Notes: a model not told the origin generated them from the letters alone. A stretch of DNA of 64,000 nt from Balneolaceae bacterium UBA7797 (GCA_002480645.1 DLCN01000016.1:186001-250000); one strand, 5' to 3'. Shown: positions 33,412 through 42,597, counted from the first letter of the stretch. Made by a program: numbers and translations.

Positions 33412-34122
33412 TTACTGCCCCACCAATGCTAATGCACTGTTACTGTAGATTATAACCACAGTACATAAACTAAATAAGGCAGCTATCGGGGTCATCACTA
33501 CCCGTTCCTTTTCACTGGCTGAAAACAGATTAGCGATGGTACTAATTGAAAAGACGACCATCATAATAATTAGTCCTATATTTGCAGTTCCGGGATCATT
33601 TAATAACGGATATACTCTGGATACCTCCAGTACAAATATCAGGTAGAATAGATAAACAAAAATTGCCAGAACACTACCTATGCGATATGTCCCTGATAAT
33701 TTCTTTTGCTTACCTCCCCAGGCATACTCCCCTAATGGATATCCTAATACCAACATAAATTGAAAAATGATCATTAAGCCGCTAAAAGCAATGATTATAT
33801 AGGTTGTTGTAACTGATAGGCTAAATGTTTTCTCAAAAACTGACGAACTTACCAGCCCGGCTTCATCCAGGTTGATCATGCATGTGGCCGTTTTCATAGA
33901 ATATATACTGGATACATCTATGTAACGGTCACCGTCAGTTTCAATACTGCTTAATTCAGTAGTACCCAGCAATCTGTTAACTTCTGAAATATCTGTACCC
34001 TCCGGTAACATATCACAAACGATATACAATTCCTTCTGAGACTCAAACCAATACAATGAGCCAATGTTAGCTAATACAAACAGTACTGCAAACAGTGCAA
34101 TATTTAGTTTATTTGAGGACAT
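33412..34122 (-). CDS. Membrane protein of unknown function
   Basis: The 236-residue protein has an N-terminal transmembrane segment (IALFAVLFVLANIGSLYWF), an exposed domain of about 70 residues with two Cys (C37 and C81 region), and four further membrane segments after residue 105. No known motif is present. It converges with the tRNA terminator and is divergent from the HMA-AraC gene, without evidence of a functional link. Confidence 0.6.
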   Translation of the reverse strand: MSSNKLNIALFAVLFVLANIGSLYWFESQKELYIVCDMLPEGTDISEVNRLLGTTELSSIETDGDRYIDVSSIYSMKTATCMINLDEAGLVSSSVFEKTFSLSVTTTYIIIAFSGLMIIFQFMLVLGYPLGEYAWGGKQKKLSGTYRIGSVLAIFVYLFYLIFVLEVSRVYPLLNDPGTANIGLIIMMVVFSISTIANLFSASEKERVVMTPIAALFSLCTVVIIYSNSALALVGQ

Positions 34123-34224
34123 GATATTCTGAATTACAATAAGTAGATTTACACATGTAAGTGCCTTACTTTTATCAGATAGCAGTATAGTGCATTTTTA
34201 GTTAAAATATATTCAACCTAATTC

Positions 34225-34794
34225 ATGACGGCTTCCGAAATTCATATTAAAAACATGGTATGCGACCGGTGTGTTAAAGCCGTTGCAGGTATCATGACCG
34301 ATCTTGGGTACCCGGCTCAATCCATAAAACTTGGTTCGGTATTGTTTTCAGATCCCATTGAAATCGACCGGGATAAACTGAGACAAGCACTGAATGATGA
34401 AGGATTTGACCTGGTTGGTGATGATGTATCTAAGATCATAAATAAGATCAAAACACTGGTTATAGCTCAGATTCATCATTACGATACAAAAAGTACTAAT
34501 CTGAACCTGAGTGACTATCTTGAAAAAGAGATCGGTAAAAGCTACTCCTATCTGAGTACCTTATTTTCAAAAACTGAAGGTAGAACCATAGAAAAGTACG
34601 CTATTCAGCAACGGATCGAGCGTGTTAAAGAATTACTTATTTATGGCGAAAAAACCATCAGTGAGATCGCCTGGGAACTAGGATACAGCAGTTCGCAGTA
34701 TTTGTCGAACCAATTTAAAGCCGAAACGGGACTCACTCCTTCTTCTTTCCGCAAACTGATAGATCGCCACAGAACCTCTATCGATCAGGTCTAA
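34225..34794 (+). CDS. HMA-AraC fusion regulator (probable copper-responsive activator)
   Basis: The 189-residue protein starts with a heavy-metal-associated domain: NMVCDRCVKAV supplies a CxxC metal pair (Cys13/Cys16). The next 60 residues retain the HMA beta-alpha pattern. The C-terminal part (about 85-185) is an AraC/XylS double helix-turn-helix, with GKSYSYLSTLFSKTEGRTIEKY and the consensus SEIAWELGYSSSQYLSNQFKAETGLTPSSFR, described here only by its ends. A metal sensor fused to an activator just upstream of a copper ATPase gene (87-bp gap) points to direct copper-dependent control. Metal specificity is inferred from context. Confidence 0.85.
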   Translation: MTASEIHIKNMVCDRCVKAVAGIMTDLGYPAQSIKLGSVLFSDPIEIDRDKLRQALNDEGFDLVGDDVSKIINKIKTLVIAQIHHYDTKSTNLNLSDYLEKEIGKSYSYLSTLFSKTEGRTIEKYAIQQRIERVKELLIYGEKTISEIAWELGYSSSQYLSNQFKAETGLTPSSFRKLIDRHRTSIDQV

Positions 34795-34881
34795 AATCCT
34801 GTACACATCCTCTATAATGTTGTATGGGGTGTTTGGTTTTACACTAGTACTTTAATTCAATTCAACGAATGAGGTATTATT

Positions 34882-37374
34882 GTGAAAAAGACGTATCAGG
34901 TTAAAGGAATGATGTGTAATGGCTGCCGAAGCCATGTCGAAGAAGCATTAAATCAGGTTAATGGAGTTAATTCTGCAAAAGTGGATCTCGAAAGTGGCTC
35001 TGCAGAGATCGATTTTGATACACCACTTTCTACCGAGGTACTAAAAGAGGCGGTAGCAAATGCCGGTAGTAATTATCGGCTGCTTGAAGAAGGTGAAGAA
35101 GACGAAGAGCCTCACTCCCATCAACACTCCGAAAAACCCAAAAAAGGTATTAAAACAGGTAATTATTATTGCCCGATGCAATGCGAGGGCGACAAAACCT
35201 ACGACGAACCCGGAGATTGTCCGGTTTGTGGTATGGATCTGGTAGAAGAAGTTTCAGCAAATGATTCAAAAACAACCTGGACCTGCCCTATGCACCCCGA
35301 GGTTGAAGAAGATGAACCCGGAAGCTGTCCTAAATGTGGAATGGATCTTGTTCCTAAAGAAGTTGAGGAATCTGCAGAGGAAAAAAAGTACAAACAACTC
35401 TTAACCAAATTCTGGCTTTCTGTAGCTTTTACCCTTCCCATATTTCTGATCGCGATGTCGGATATGCTTTCTGATAATCCAATCTATCAGCTTGCAGATA
35501 TTCAAGTCTGGAACTGGGTTCAATTCGTACTTTCCCTTCCTGTTATTTTCTATACCACGAGAATGTTCTTTGAAAGAGCCTGGCGTTCTATCAAAACACT
35601 GAATCTTAATATGTTTACACTTATTGGGATAGGTGCGGGTATAGCCTGGGGATTCAGTGTATTTGGATTACTTTTTCCTGATTTCTTCCCACCGGAATTC
35701 AAAACCTCATCGGGGACTGTACATCTGTATTTTGAATCTGCAACGGTGATCCTGACTCTGGTTCTATTGGGACAAGTTTTAGAAGCAAAGGCACATAGCA
35801 AGACCAATGATGCCATTAAATCACTAATGAAGCTGGCTCCATCCAGCGCTACCAGAGTACTTGATGATGGAACCGAAGAAAAGATCAGCATTGATAAGAT
35901 CAGAGTAGATGATCGGCTTAAAGTAAAACCCGGAGATAAGGTCCCGGTTGATGGCATTATCGAACAAGGTCATTCTACTATAGATGAATCTGCGATCACC
36001 GGAGAGCCGGTTCCTGTTGATAAAAATCTTGGTGATGAGGTACGATCCGGCACAATAAATGGTAATGGTTCTTTTATTATGCTGGCTAAAGTGGTGGGAG
36101 ATGAAACATTGCTCTCACAGATCGTTGAGATGGTGAATAAAGCCAGCCGAAGCCGTGCCCCCATTCAAAATCTGGCTGATAAGATCTCTTCATGGTTTGT
36201 ACCAACGGTAATCTCAGTCTCAATAATCACTTACTTTTTATGGGCAAATTTTGGTCCGGAACCGGCCAATGTCTATGCGTTGGTGAATGCCATTGCTGTA
36301 CTGATCATCGCCTGTCCGTGTGCGTTAGGTCTTGCCACTCCAATGTCTGTGATGGTTGGTGTTGGTAAAGGTGCGCAAAACGGAATCCTCATTAAAAATG
36401 CGGAAGCACTGGAAAGACTGAATGAGATCGACACGCTCGTAATTGATAAAACCGGAACAATCACAGTAGGTAAACCTTCTGTTGAGACGATTCAGTTGGT
36501 TGACCCTGATGCAGATGAGAAGGAAGTACTTCAAAAATTCGGCTCATTAAGCAATGAAAGTGAACATCCCCTTTCGGAAGCAATTACCAGTTACATTAAA
36601 CAACAAGATATTGCTCTCCCTGGTGTGACTGATTTTGAATCAACATCAGGAAAAGGAATTTCAGGGCGCATTGAAAACGATAAAGTAGCCTCGGGAAATG
36701 CTCGATTTCTAAATATTGATGATCATATAGCAGACAAGGCAAAGGTATTTGAGTCGCAAGGAAAAACAATCACCTGGTTTGCCATAAACACAAAACCGGT
36801 TGCATTTGCAGTTATTTCTGATGCCATTAAACCTGAGAGTAAAGAAGCCATCAACCAACTCCATCAAAAAGGGATAAGGATAGTAATGATGACCGGAGAT
36901 AATGAATCTACGGCGCGTTCTGTTGCTAAGTCAGTGGGTATTGATGAATATGAAGCACAGTGCTTACCGGAGGATAAGATCCGTAAAGTAGAAGAATTAC
37001 AACAAGCCGGTAAAAAAGTTTGTGTAGCCGGTGACGGCACTAATGACGCCCCTGCTCTGGCAGCAGCAACCATTGGAGTAGCTATGGGAACCGGAACGGA
37101 TATTGCCATTGAAACTGCTGAGATCACTTTGGTAAATGGAGATCTAAAAGCTTTAGTAAAGGCATTCTCTCTGAGTGATCATGTGTTAAGAAATATTCGT
37201 CAAAATCTGTTTTTTGCATTGATCTATAATACTATTGGAGTCCCTGTTGCCGCAGGTATTCTGTTCCCCTTTTTCGGAGTATTGTTGTCACCAATGATCG
37301 CTGCACTCGCTATGAGTTTCAGTTCCGTATCTGTCATTTCTAACTCATTAAGACTAAAATCTGCAGATCTGTAA
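34882..37374 (+). CDS. copA: Copper-translocating P1B-type ATPase
   Basis: The 830-residue ATPase starts at a GTG with GAGG 7 nt upstream. The N-terminal HMA domain has GMMCNGC (9-15). Then come a His-rich loop (HSHQHS) and two heavy-metal-binding YHS-like domains (YYCPMQCEG..CPVCGMD about 96-119, and WTCPMHPE..CPKCGMD about 133-155). The catalytic core has ITGEPVPVD, the CPC motif in ACPCALGLATP, DKTGTIT phosphorylation Asp, the SEHPLS histidine-proline locus and GDGTNDAPAL. Two membrane Met/Ser residues near the C-terminus (MSFSSVSVISNSLR) are typical of Cu+ exporters. It is likely controlled by the upstream HMA-AraC protein. Confidence 0.95.
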   Translation: MKKTYQVKGMMCNGCRSHVEEALNQVNGVNSAKVDLESGSAEIDFDTPLSTEVLKEAVANAGSNYRLLEEGEEDEEPHSHQHSEKPKKGIKTGNYYCPMQCEGDKTYDEPGDCPVCGMDLVEEVSANDSKTTWTCPMHPEVEEDEPGSCPKCGMDLVPKEVEESAEEKKYKQLLTKFWLSVAFTLPIFLIAMSDMLSDNPIYQLADIQVWNWVQFVLSLPVIFYTTRMFFERAWRSIKTLNLNMFTLIGIGAGIAWGFSVFGLLFPDFFPPEFKTSSGTVHLYFESATVILTLVLLGQVLEAKAHSKTNDAIKSLMKLAPSSATRVLDDGTEEKISIDKIRVDDRLKVKPGDKVPVDGIIEQGHSTIDESAITGEPVPVDKNLGDEVRSGTINGNGSFIMLAKVVGDETLLSQIVEMVNKASRSRAPIQNLADKISSWFVPTVISVSIITYFLWANFGPEPANVYALVNAIAVLIIACPCALGLATPMSVMVGVGKGAQNGILIKNAEALERLNEIDTLVIDKTGTITVGKPSVETIQLVDPDADEKEVLQKFGSLSNESEHPLSEAITSYIKQQDIALPGVTDFESTSGKGISGRIENDKVASGNARFLNIDDHIADKAKVFESQGKTITWFAINTKPVAFAVISDAIKPESKEAINQLHQKGIRIVMMTGDNESTARSVAKSVGIDEYEAQCLPEDKIRKVEELQQAGKKVCVAGDGTNDAPALAAATIGVAMGTGTDIAIETAEITLVNGDLKALVKAFSLSDHVLRNIRQNLFFALIYNTIGVPVAAGILFPFFGVLLSPMIAALAMSFSSVSVISNSLRLKSADL

Positions 37375-37454
37375 CCCGTCAAAACATAAATGCAATTGAG
37401 CAAAACTTTGTGTTAATTCACACAACCTAACATTAATATTTAATCACTCGTGTT

Positions 37455-37661
37455 ATGAAAAAAAATATGGGCACAGCTGACAAGATCATTCGCATACTTA
37501 TCGCCGTGGTGATCGCAGTTCTTTATTTTATGGAGGTAATTTCCGGTACGGTAGCTATTGTACTTGGAGTACTCGCAGTAATTTTTGTTTTAACAAGCCT
37601 GGTGAGTTTTTGCCCGCTTTATCTTCCTTTTGGCATTAAAACCTGTAAGACAGAAGATTGA
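37455..37661 (+). CDS. DUF2892 (YgaP-like) small membrane protein
   Basis: The 68-residue protein has the KNMGTADKIIRI start of DUF2892, followed by two membrane helices and a Cys-containing end (SFCPLYLPFGIKTCK). In many genomes such proteins accompany copper or rhodanese genes. It lies 80 bp after copA, so a related membrane role in metal or sulfur handling is plausible. The two cysteines flanking the second helix could bind metal. Confidence 0.8.
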   Translation: MKKNMGTADKIIRILIAVVIAVLYFMEVISGTVAIVLGVLAVIFVLTSLVSFCPLYLPFGIKTCKTED

Positions 37662-37663
37662 TC

Positions 37664-38323
37664 TTACTTCTTAAGTATTAGATTTAAACCATCGCGAACG
37701 GGTAGCAGCACTTGCTCTACCCGTTTGTCATTTAATACTTTAGCGTTGAACTCAGCGATCGCCTTTGCCTTGTTATCTTCGGGATCAAGAACGGTACCAT
37801 CCCAAAGTACATTATCTGCTACTATCACTCCACCACTTCTCATTTTGGGTAACAACATATCGAAATAGGCGCTATACCTGAGTTTATCTCCATCCAAAAA
37901 AACAAGGTCAAAAGTTTCATCCAATTCAGGGATTAAATCAATCGCATTCCCTTTTATCATTTTGATCTTCTTCCCCACATCGGATCCATCAAAATGCTTT
38001 TGTGCAATTTTTTGATATCTCAAATTCATCTCAAGTGTGATCACTTCCCCATCGTCAGGAAGCGCCTCGGCCATGGTTATGGCAGAATATCCAGTGAAGG
38101 TCCCGATTTCCAACACTTTTCGTGCTGATGAGAGCTTTATAAGGATCTTCAATAATCCGCCAACTACCCGACCACTCAGCATATCGATATATTCCAACTC
38201 TTCATCACTGCTTTTAATCAGTGCTTTGATCTGATCTGACTCAGGTGTCGTGTGTTCCTCTGAATATTTTGCGATCTTTGGATCCGTTATAGGAACGATG
38301 GGTTTACCTCTGTGCTTCTTCAT
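37664..38323 (-). CDS. Class I SAM-dependent O-methyltransferase (caffeoyl-CoA OMT type)
   Basis: The 219-residue enzyme has the AdoMet motif VLEIGTFTGYSAITMAEAL (about 70-88), the acidic VITLEMN loop and the FLDGDKLRYSAYFD plus ADNVLWDG motifs of the COMT/OMT3 family. The start at 38323 is preferred over an in-frame ATG at 38342 because a promoter -7 box (TATCTTTG) lies within the extra codons. It probably methylates a catechol or hydroxyl group; a neighbour of the carotenoid genes, it might modify a small-molecule substrate, but that is speculation. Confidence 0.85.
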   Translation of the reverse strand: MKKHRGKPIVPITDPKIAKYSEEHTTPESDQIKALIKSSDEELEYIDMLSGRVVGGLLKILIKLSSARKVLEIGTFTGYSAITMAEALPDDGEVITLEMNLRYQKIAQKHFDGSDVGKKIKMIKGNAIDLIPELDETFDLVFLDGDKLRYSAYFDMLLPKMRSGGVIVADNVLWDGTVLDPEDNKAKAIAEFNAKVLNDKRVEQVLLPVRDGLNLILKK

Positions 38324-38327
38324 AAAG

Positions 38328-38361
38328 CAAAGATAAGGCATTGCCCGTATTCATCTCCAAA
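38328..38361 (-). promoter_or_regulatory. Promoter positioned for leaderless transcription of the O-methyltransferase
   Basis: On the minus strand TTTG (38361-38358) is followed after 22 nt by TATCTTTG (38335-38328), then CTTT and the ATG at 38323. With the usual 4-6-nt gap from -7 box to start point, transcription would begin at or next to the A of ATG. Confidence 0.65.
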
Positions 38362-38366
38362 AAATT

Positions 38367-39020
38367 ATGAATTCAGATTTCATTCCTGCTAAAGAATCCC
38401 GGCCGGTGATCAATTTTTTCACCACGTATACCAATTTTATGCTTTGGAGAAGATTCCGGGACATCCATGTTCAACAGCTTTACCTTCCTGATAGCAACAG
38501 CAAGACTGTCTATTTCATGAATCATCACTATTGGTGGGATGGTCTTCTTCCCTTGTATCTCAATGAAAACAGATTCAAGCAGAAAGCCAGAGCTTTAATG
38601 GAAGATAAACAGATGCGGGAATACCCTTTCTTTTCCAGAATCGGGGCTTTTTCAATTGATCTTGATAACACCCGGTCCGGTATTCGTTCACTCAGATATG
38701 CGGTTGAATCAATGAGACGTCCAAATTCGAGTTTATTTATATATCCGGAAGGAAAGATCACGCCGGTCTCATTTTCAAAACCTTCTTTTAAACCCGGCTT
38801 AAGCTGGTTATATAGACAATTAACAGATGTGGATTTCGTGCCGGTTGCTTTCTATATCTCTCATACTAAAAGCAATAAACCAGACCTTTACATCCACGTG
38901 GGGCAACCATGTAAACCGGACAAATCACTTCATTCAGGTGAGTTAACACAGGTATTTGAAGAAGAATTACATCAACAGATGATGGGCATCAGAGATCAGG
39001 TCTACCAGGTTCGCTCATAG
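38367..39020 (+). CDS. PlsC-type acyltransferase, CruD-like (probable carotenoid glycoside acylation)
   Basis: The 217-residue protein has the HX4D box HHYWWD (about residues 52-57) and a second substrate motif FIYPEGKITP (about 127-136), the lysophosphatidic-acid-acyltransferase signature. The small size and its place beside a CruC-like glycosyltransferase and a CrtC-like hydratase match CruD, which acylates the sugar of glycosylated carotenoids in green sulfur bacteria and relatives. It has no membrane-spanning signal. The 3' end overlaps the convergent hydratase gene by 19 bp. General phospholipid acylation is the alternative. Confidence 0.6.
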   Translation: MNSDFIPAKESRPVINFFTTYTNFMLWRRFRDIHVQQLYLPDSNSKTVYFMNHHYWWDGLLPLYLNENRFKQKARALMEDKQMREYPFFSRIGAFSIDLDNTRSGIRSLRYAVESMRRPNSSLFIYPEGKITPVSFSKPSFKPGLSWLYRQLTDVDFVPVAFYISHTKSNKPDLYIHVGQPCKPDKSLHSGELTQVFEEELHQQMMGIRDQVYQVRS

Positions 39021-40081
39021 AGCCATTTAACATTTTGTACCCAATGCGGAGCTGAATAGGTATAATTCAGACGCATGTTGATCATCCACCAATATTTTTT
39101 ATCATAGATCCTGTCAGGCCTGATGTACTCAGCAATTCCGGTAACGGTCTGCTCGCTTCCATCAATAGTTAATGTTGCTTTTCCTAGAAATCGTTGATAG
39201 AACGGTCCGTTATCAATCACATTATCTAGCAAAATAGAAGCAAAGACTTCGTCTCCTTCCAATCTGATCTTTCGATATGAGGGAAGATTGAGAATTGTGT
39301 TCGCTTTATCATTGAGCTTTATGGATTTGAAAGTTCGGTTTAAATTAAACTCCGAATGATCAATGAGCCATGCTTCATGTTGCCGACTACCATTTAGTTT
39401 ATTCATTACATAGTATAATAATGTATGCTTTTCGAAGTGGAAACGTCCCCAATACCAATCCCGAAAACTATCCTTCATAGGCTCATAACCGGTATTATGA
39501 TCATGATACCCAGAACCATTAAAGCTCACGTTCTCAAATCCATTTCTGCCATTTATTTCAAAATCAGCTTTAACCCCAGCCATTGGTTGTAATAAATTCC
39601 AGAAATGCTGTTCATTCATTTCTTCCTTTACTGAAGAACTGCCTGCTTCCTCAAAAACAGCTGAACTAAACTCGATGGTACCAACCAACGAATGCCCGGA
39701 AGCAAGAATTTGATCGAGGTTTAATTGGTACTGTAATTCACCATTCTCATAAGATCTTTTGAATCCTGATTTACCAATTTTAATGGTAAAATCCTCTCTG
39801 TTGCAGCTAAAACTATCCCACTTGAATTCCAGAAAACTGTAATATTCAGCCTTCCCCTCTTTATAAATTGAAATGCTTATAGCGGGATAACTTCCGGGTT
39901 TAGCTTCTTTTTTACTAGATGAATGTATGTATCTGGGCGAGAATGGATTACCTTCATAAAATATGATCACAAAACTCCATACACCATTGTCACTCATTCC
40001 ATCAAAATACCACCATTCATATCCACCGGATGGTTTTTTTGAGTCGGGATATTCATTTGAAATGGAAGTTGAGATATTCAT
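39002..40081 (-). CDS. CrtC/CruF-type carotenoid 1,2-hydratase-like protein
   Basis: The 359-residue protein (ATG at 40081; a TTG at 40111 would add 10 residues) carries the CrtC-family EWWYFDGMSDNGVWSFVIIF motif early on and the later GYHDHNTGYEPMKDSFRDWYWGRFHF segment (about residues 201-225), described by its ends, with conserved His and Asp residues. CrtC hydrates the terminal C1-C2 double bond of acyclic carotenes, providing the hydroxyl that is glycosylated. It is flanked by a CruD-like acyltransferase and a CruC-like glycosyltransferase, consistent with that pathway. Substrate identity is inferred. Confidence 0.75.
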   Translation of the reverse strand: MNISTSISNEYPDSKKPSGGYEWWYFDGMSDNGVWSFVIIFYEGNPFSPRYIHSSSKKEAKPGSYPAISISIYKEGKAEYYSFLEFKWDSFSCNREDFTIKIGKSGFKRSYENGELQYQLNLDQILASGHSLVGTIEFSSAVFEEAGSSSVKEEMNEQHFWNLLQPMAGVKADFEINGRNGFENVSFNGSGYHDHNTGYEPMKDSFRDWYWGRFHFEKHTLLYYVMNKLNGSRQHEAWLIDHSEFNLNRTFKSIKLNDKANTILNLPSYRKIRLEGDEVFASILLDNVIDNGPFYQRFLGKATLTIDGSEQTVTGIAEYIRPDRIYDKKYWWMINMRLNYTYSAPHWVQNVKWLYERTW

Positions 40082-40123
40082 GTTGCAAAGCTTGATCTTA
40101 TTGTCTCTCAACCTTAATACACG

Positions 40124-41290
40124 ATGATTTCGTTCGGTATGTTCTACCTCTTATTATTCAGTCTTTTCTTTTTGATCATTACCTCAGCGGTACTGGTACG
40201 AAATCAGTTAGAGTTCCATGCTTTAAAACAAGTCAGACAAATTGAGATCACCGATCAGCCATTAGTGAGTATTTGCATTCCTGCCAGAAATGAGGAAATG
40301 AATATCAAAAAATGTGTGGAAAGTGCCCTGAACCAGAATTATCCGTATTTCGAAGTTTTAGTTCTGGATGACCAATCCACTGATATGACCCCGGAAATAC
40401 TACAAATGATCGAAGCTGAACATGTTGATTTGAAGATTTTTAAAGGAGCTCCAAAACCTAAAGATTGGTTGGGTAAACCGTGGGCATGTCATCAGTTAAG
40501 TAAACAGGCACAAGGTGATTTCCTTTTATTTTTAGATGCAGATGTTTGGCTACACAAGAATGCCCTGAAACAAACCGTTCCATTCTTTTCTGCTTTTGAT
40601 GCCATCACGGTTTGGCCCGAACAGGTAACTGAGACGTTCTGGGAAAAAATGATCGTACCTATGATCTATTTTGCTTTATTCACATTACTTCCTGCGAAAT
40701 ACGTAGAAAGACCTCCCCGTTGGCTCCCTTCATTCTTTAAAACCAGATTGGAGCATAAATTTGTTGCCGCTTGTGGGCAATATTTTGCATTTAAAAGAAC
40801 CGCATATGATAACATTGGTGGGCATGAAGCGGTAAAAGATGAAGTGGTTGAAGATATGGCTCTAGCAAAACTGTTAAAGCAAAATGAAATAAGACTTAAA
40901 ATGTTCCATGGAGCTGATCAGATATGGTGCAGAATGTATCGTTCTCACCATGATATCTGGCAAGGGTTTCAAAAGAATTTCTATGCCGGTTTTGGTAGTG
41001 CTTTCGAGTTCTTTTTTATGTGGGTCCTTCACCTGATAGTGTATCTTTTTCCAGTCTATGCTTTATTCTACGGGCTCTTCTACGGTTCCTTCGAACTGAT
41101 ACTGTTCGCAACCGGAATACTGACACTTATATTTGTTCAGCGACTAGTATTGGCTGCAAAATTTAAGTGGAATATTTTTTATGGGTTACTCCATCCCATT
41201 TCGGTTATCTGGTTTCAGGTTCTGGCCCTAAGTATCTTCTGGAATAAACTAACCGGTAAACGCACGGAATGGAAGGGTCGGCAAGTGTGA
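40124..41290 (+). CDS. GT2 glycosyltransferase, CruC-like (carotenoid glycosylation)
   Basis: The 388-residue family 2 glycosyltransferase has an N-terminal membrane helix, the nucleotide-sugar core VSICIPARNEEMNI and LVLDDQSTDMT, the acceptor-site motif DWLGKPWACHQL (CruC-like), the DADVW metal motif, and VVEDMALAKLL near the end of the domain. Three membrane segments follow (about 295-385). This architecture matches the chlorobactene glucosyltransferase family and the neighbouring hydratase supports carotenoid glycosylation. It starts 42 bp from the divergent hydratase gene. Confidence 0.75.
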   Translation: MISFGMFYLLLFSLFFLIITSAVLVRNQLEFHALKQVRQIEITDQPLVSICIPARNEEMNIKKCVESALNQNYPYFEVLVLDDQSTDMTPEILQMIEAEHVDLKIFKGAPKPKDWLGKPWACHQLSKQAQGDFLLFLDADVWLHKNALKQTVPFFSAFDAITVWPEQVTETFWEKMIVPMIYFALFTLLPAKYVERPPRWLPSFFKTRLEHKFVAACGQYFAFKRTAYDNIGGHEAVKDEVVEDMALAKLLKQNEIRLKMFHGADQIWCRMYRSHHDIWQGFQKNFYAGFGSAFEFFFMWVLHLIVYLFPVYALFYGLFYGSFELILFATGILTLIFVQRLVLAAKFKWNIFYGLLHPISVIWFQVLALSIFWNKLTGKRTEWKGRQV

Positions 41291-41356
41291 AAAAAACTGC
41301 AAACTTCCACCGATTTATGTTTCATTTGATCGATGCTTTAAACATATTTGAAATGA

Positions 41357-42277
41357 ATGAGATCAATCATAGACAAATATCTGAAATACCTTCAGGTTGA
41401 ACGTAATGCTTCCGTACACACCATTACGTCGTATAATAATGATCTTACTTCTTTCAACGAATTTTGTAGCCGTCAGTTCGAAAAAGAGCCTGAATCTGTA
41501 GATATTCAACAAATTACCCGTCTTACTATCCGCTTATGGTTAGGTGAACTCTCGGAGCTGGAAATGGCTAAAAGCACCATTGCCCGAAAAGTAGCCGCAC
41601 TCAGGTCCTTTTTTAAGTATTGTTTTAAACGTGGGTTCATCCATAAAAATCCGGCTCATCTTCTGGTTGTTCCCAGAAAGGATAAAAGTCTTCCAAAAAC
41701 TGTAACGGAAGAAGACATGACCCGAATGCTCGATCATGTTGATACCTCCACAGCACGGGGCATGCAAGACCGGGCCATTCTCGAAGTATTTTACGCATCA
41801 GGTATCAGGGTAAGTGAACTCACCGGTTTAAATATTACTGATCTTGATCTTCGATCTTCTCAGATCATTGTTCACGGTAAGGGTAACAAGCAGCGAATTA
41901 TACCGTTAGGGAGATCTGCTGTCAAGATCTTAAAGGATTTTTTAAAAGTCAGGATTCAACTTTACGGCAGCAGAACTGATTCAGATGCCAGAAAATCACT
42001 GTTTCTGGCTGCAAGCGGACAAAGAATATACGACCGGGCTGTACGATCAATGGTTGAGAAATATTTAAAAAGCGCCAGCGAAGTCACCCAAAAAAGTCCT
42101 CATGTGTTAAGGCACAGTTTTGCTACTCACATGCTGGATAATGGCGCAGACATTCGAATTATCAAAGAGTTTCTGGGGCACGCCAGTCTGGCTGCAACCC
42201 AGGTATATACACATACCAGCGTTGAAAGGCTGAAAAATGTGTACGAACTAGCACATCCCAGAGCAAAATCACAATAG
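41357..42277 (+). CDS. xer: Tyrosine site-specific recombinase (XerC/XerD)
   Basis: The 306-residue integrase-family protein has a SAM-like N-terminal core-binding domain (1-100) and the catalytic domain with Arg151 (ASGIRVSEL), Lys175 (HGKGNKQR), His249-x-x-Arg252 (HVLRHSFATHML), His275 (LGHASL) and the nucleophile Tyr284 (TQVYTH). Length and motifs match XerC/XerD dimer-resolution recombinases and not mobile integrases. It is followed after 16 bp by hpf. A CATATTTG element sits 6 nt before the start. Confidence 0.92.
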   Translation: MRSIIDKYLKYLQVERNASVHTITSYNNDLTSFNEFCSRQFEKEPESVDIQQITRLTIRLWLGELSELEMAKSTIARKVAALRSFFKYCFKRGFIHKNPAHLLVVPRKDKSLPKTVTEEDMTRMLDHVDTSTARGMQDRAILEVFYASGIRVSELTGLNITDLDLRSSQIIVHGKGNKQRIIPLGRSAVKILKDFLKVRIQLYGSRTDSDARKSLFLAASGQRIYDRAVRSMVEKYLKSASEVTQKSPHVLRHSFATHMLDNGADIRIIKEFLGHASLAATQVYTHTSVERLKNVYELAHPRAKSQ

Positions 42278-42293
42278 AAATAAGGAGGAAACT

Positions 42294-42593
42294 ATGAACA
42301 TTACTTTCACAGCACGCCATTTCGATGCAAGCAATAATCTGAAAACATTCAGTGAAGACGCTGTATCGAAGCTGGAACAGTTCTACGACAGAATTGTGAG
42401 CTGCTCAATAGTACTGGAACCAACGGCATCACCTAAAACACCCCAAAAAGCAGAATTAATAGTAAAAATACCAAATACCACACTCACGGCTAGTGAGTCT
42501 GCAGAGAAATATGAACAGGCTGTACAAATGGCTGTCGATAATATTTCAAGACAATTAAAACGATATAAAGAGAAAAAATTTATAACCCACTAA
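42294..42593 (+). CDS. hpf: Ribosome hibernation promoting factor (short HPF/RaiA type)
   Basis: The 99-residue protein follows the RaiA/HPF pattern: MNITFTARHFDASNNLKTF (beta-alpha start), VSCSIVLEP, and a basic C-terminal helix (DNISRQLKRYKEKKF). No long C-terminal dimerisation domain is present, so it is the short form. It is preceded by AAGGAGG (42282-42288) 5 nt before the ATG, one of the strongest Shine-Dalgarno sequences in the window. It inactivates ribosomes in stationary phase. hprK follows 4 bp later. Confidence 0.9.
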   Translation: MNITFTARHFDASNNLKTFSEDAVSKLEQFYDRIVSCSIVLEPTASPKTPQKAELIVKIPNTTLTASESAEKYEQAVQMAVDNISRQLKRYKEKKFITH

Positions 42594-42597
42594 ATCT

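Noticed and set aside
40082..40111. TTG start giving ten more residues to the CrtC-like protein
   Set aside because: The ATG at 40081 is a better codon, and the longer form would leave only 12 bp to the divergent glycosyltransferase gene.
41357..42277. Xer-type gene as part of a mobile island
   Set aside because: Size, motifs and its place in front of hpf-hprK fit chromosome dimer resolution, and no flanking repeats were seen.
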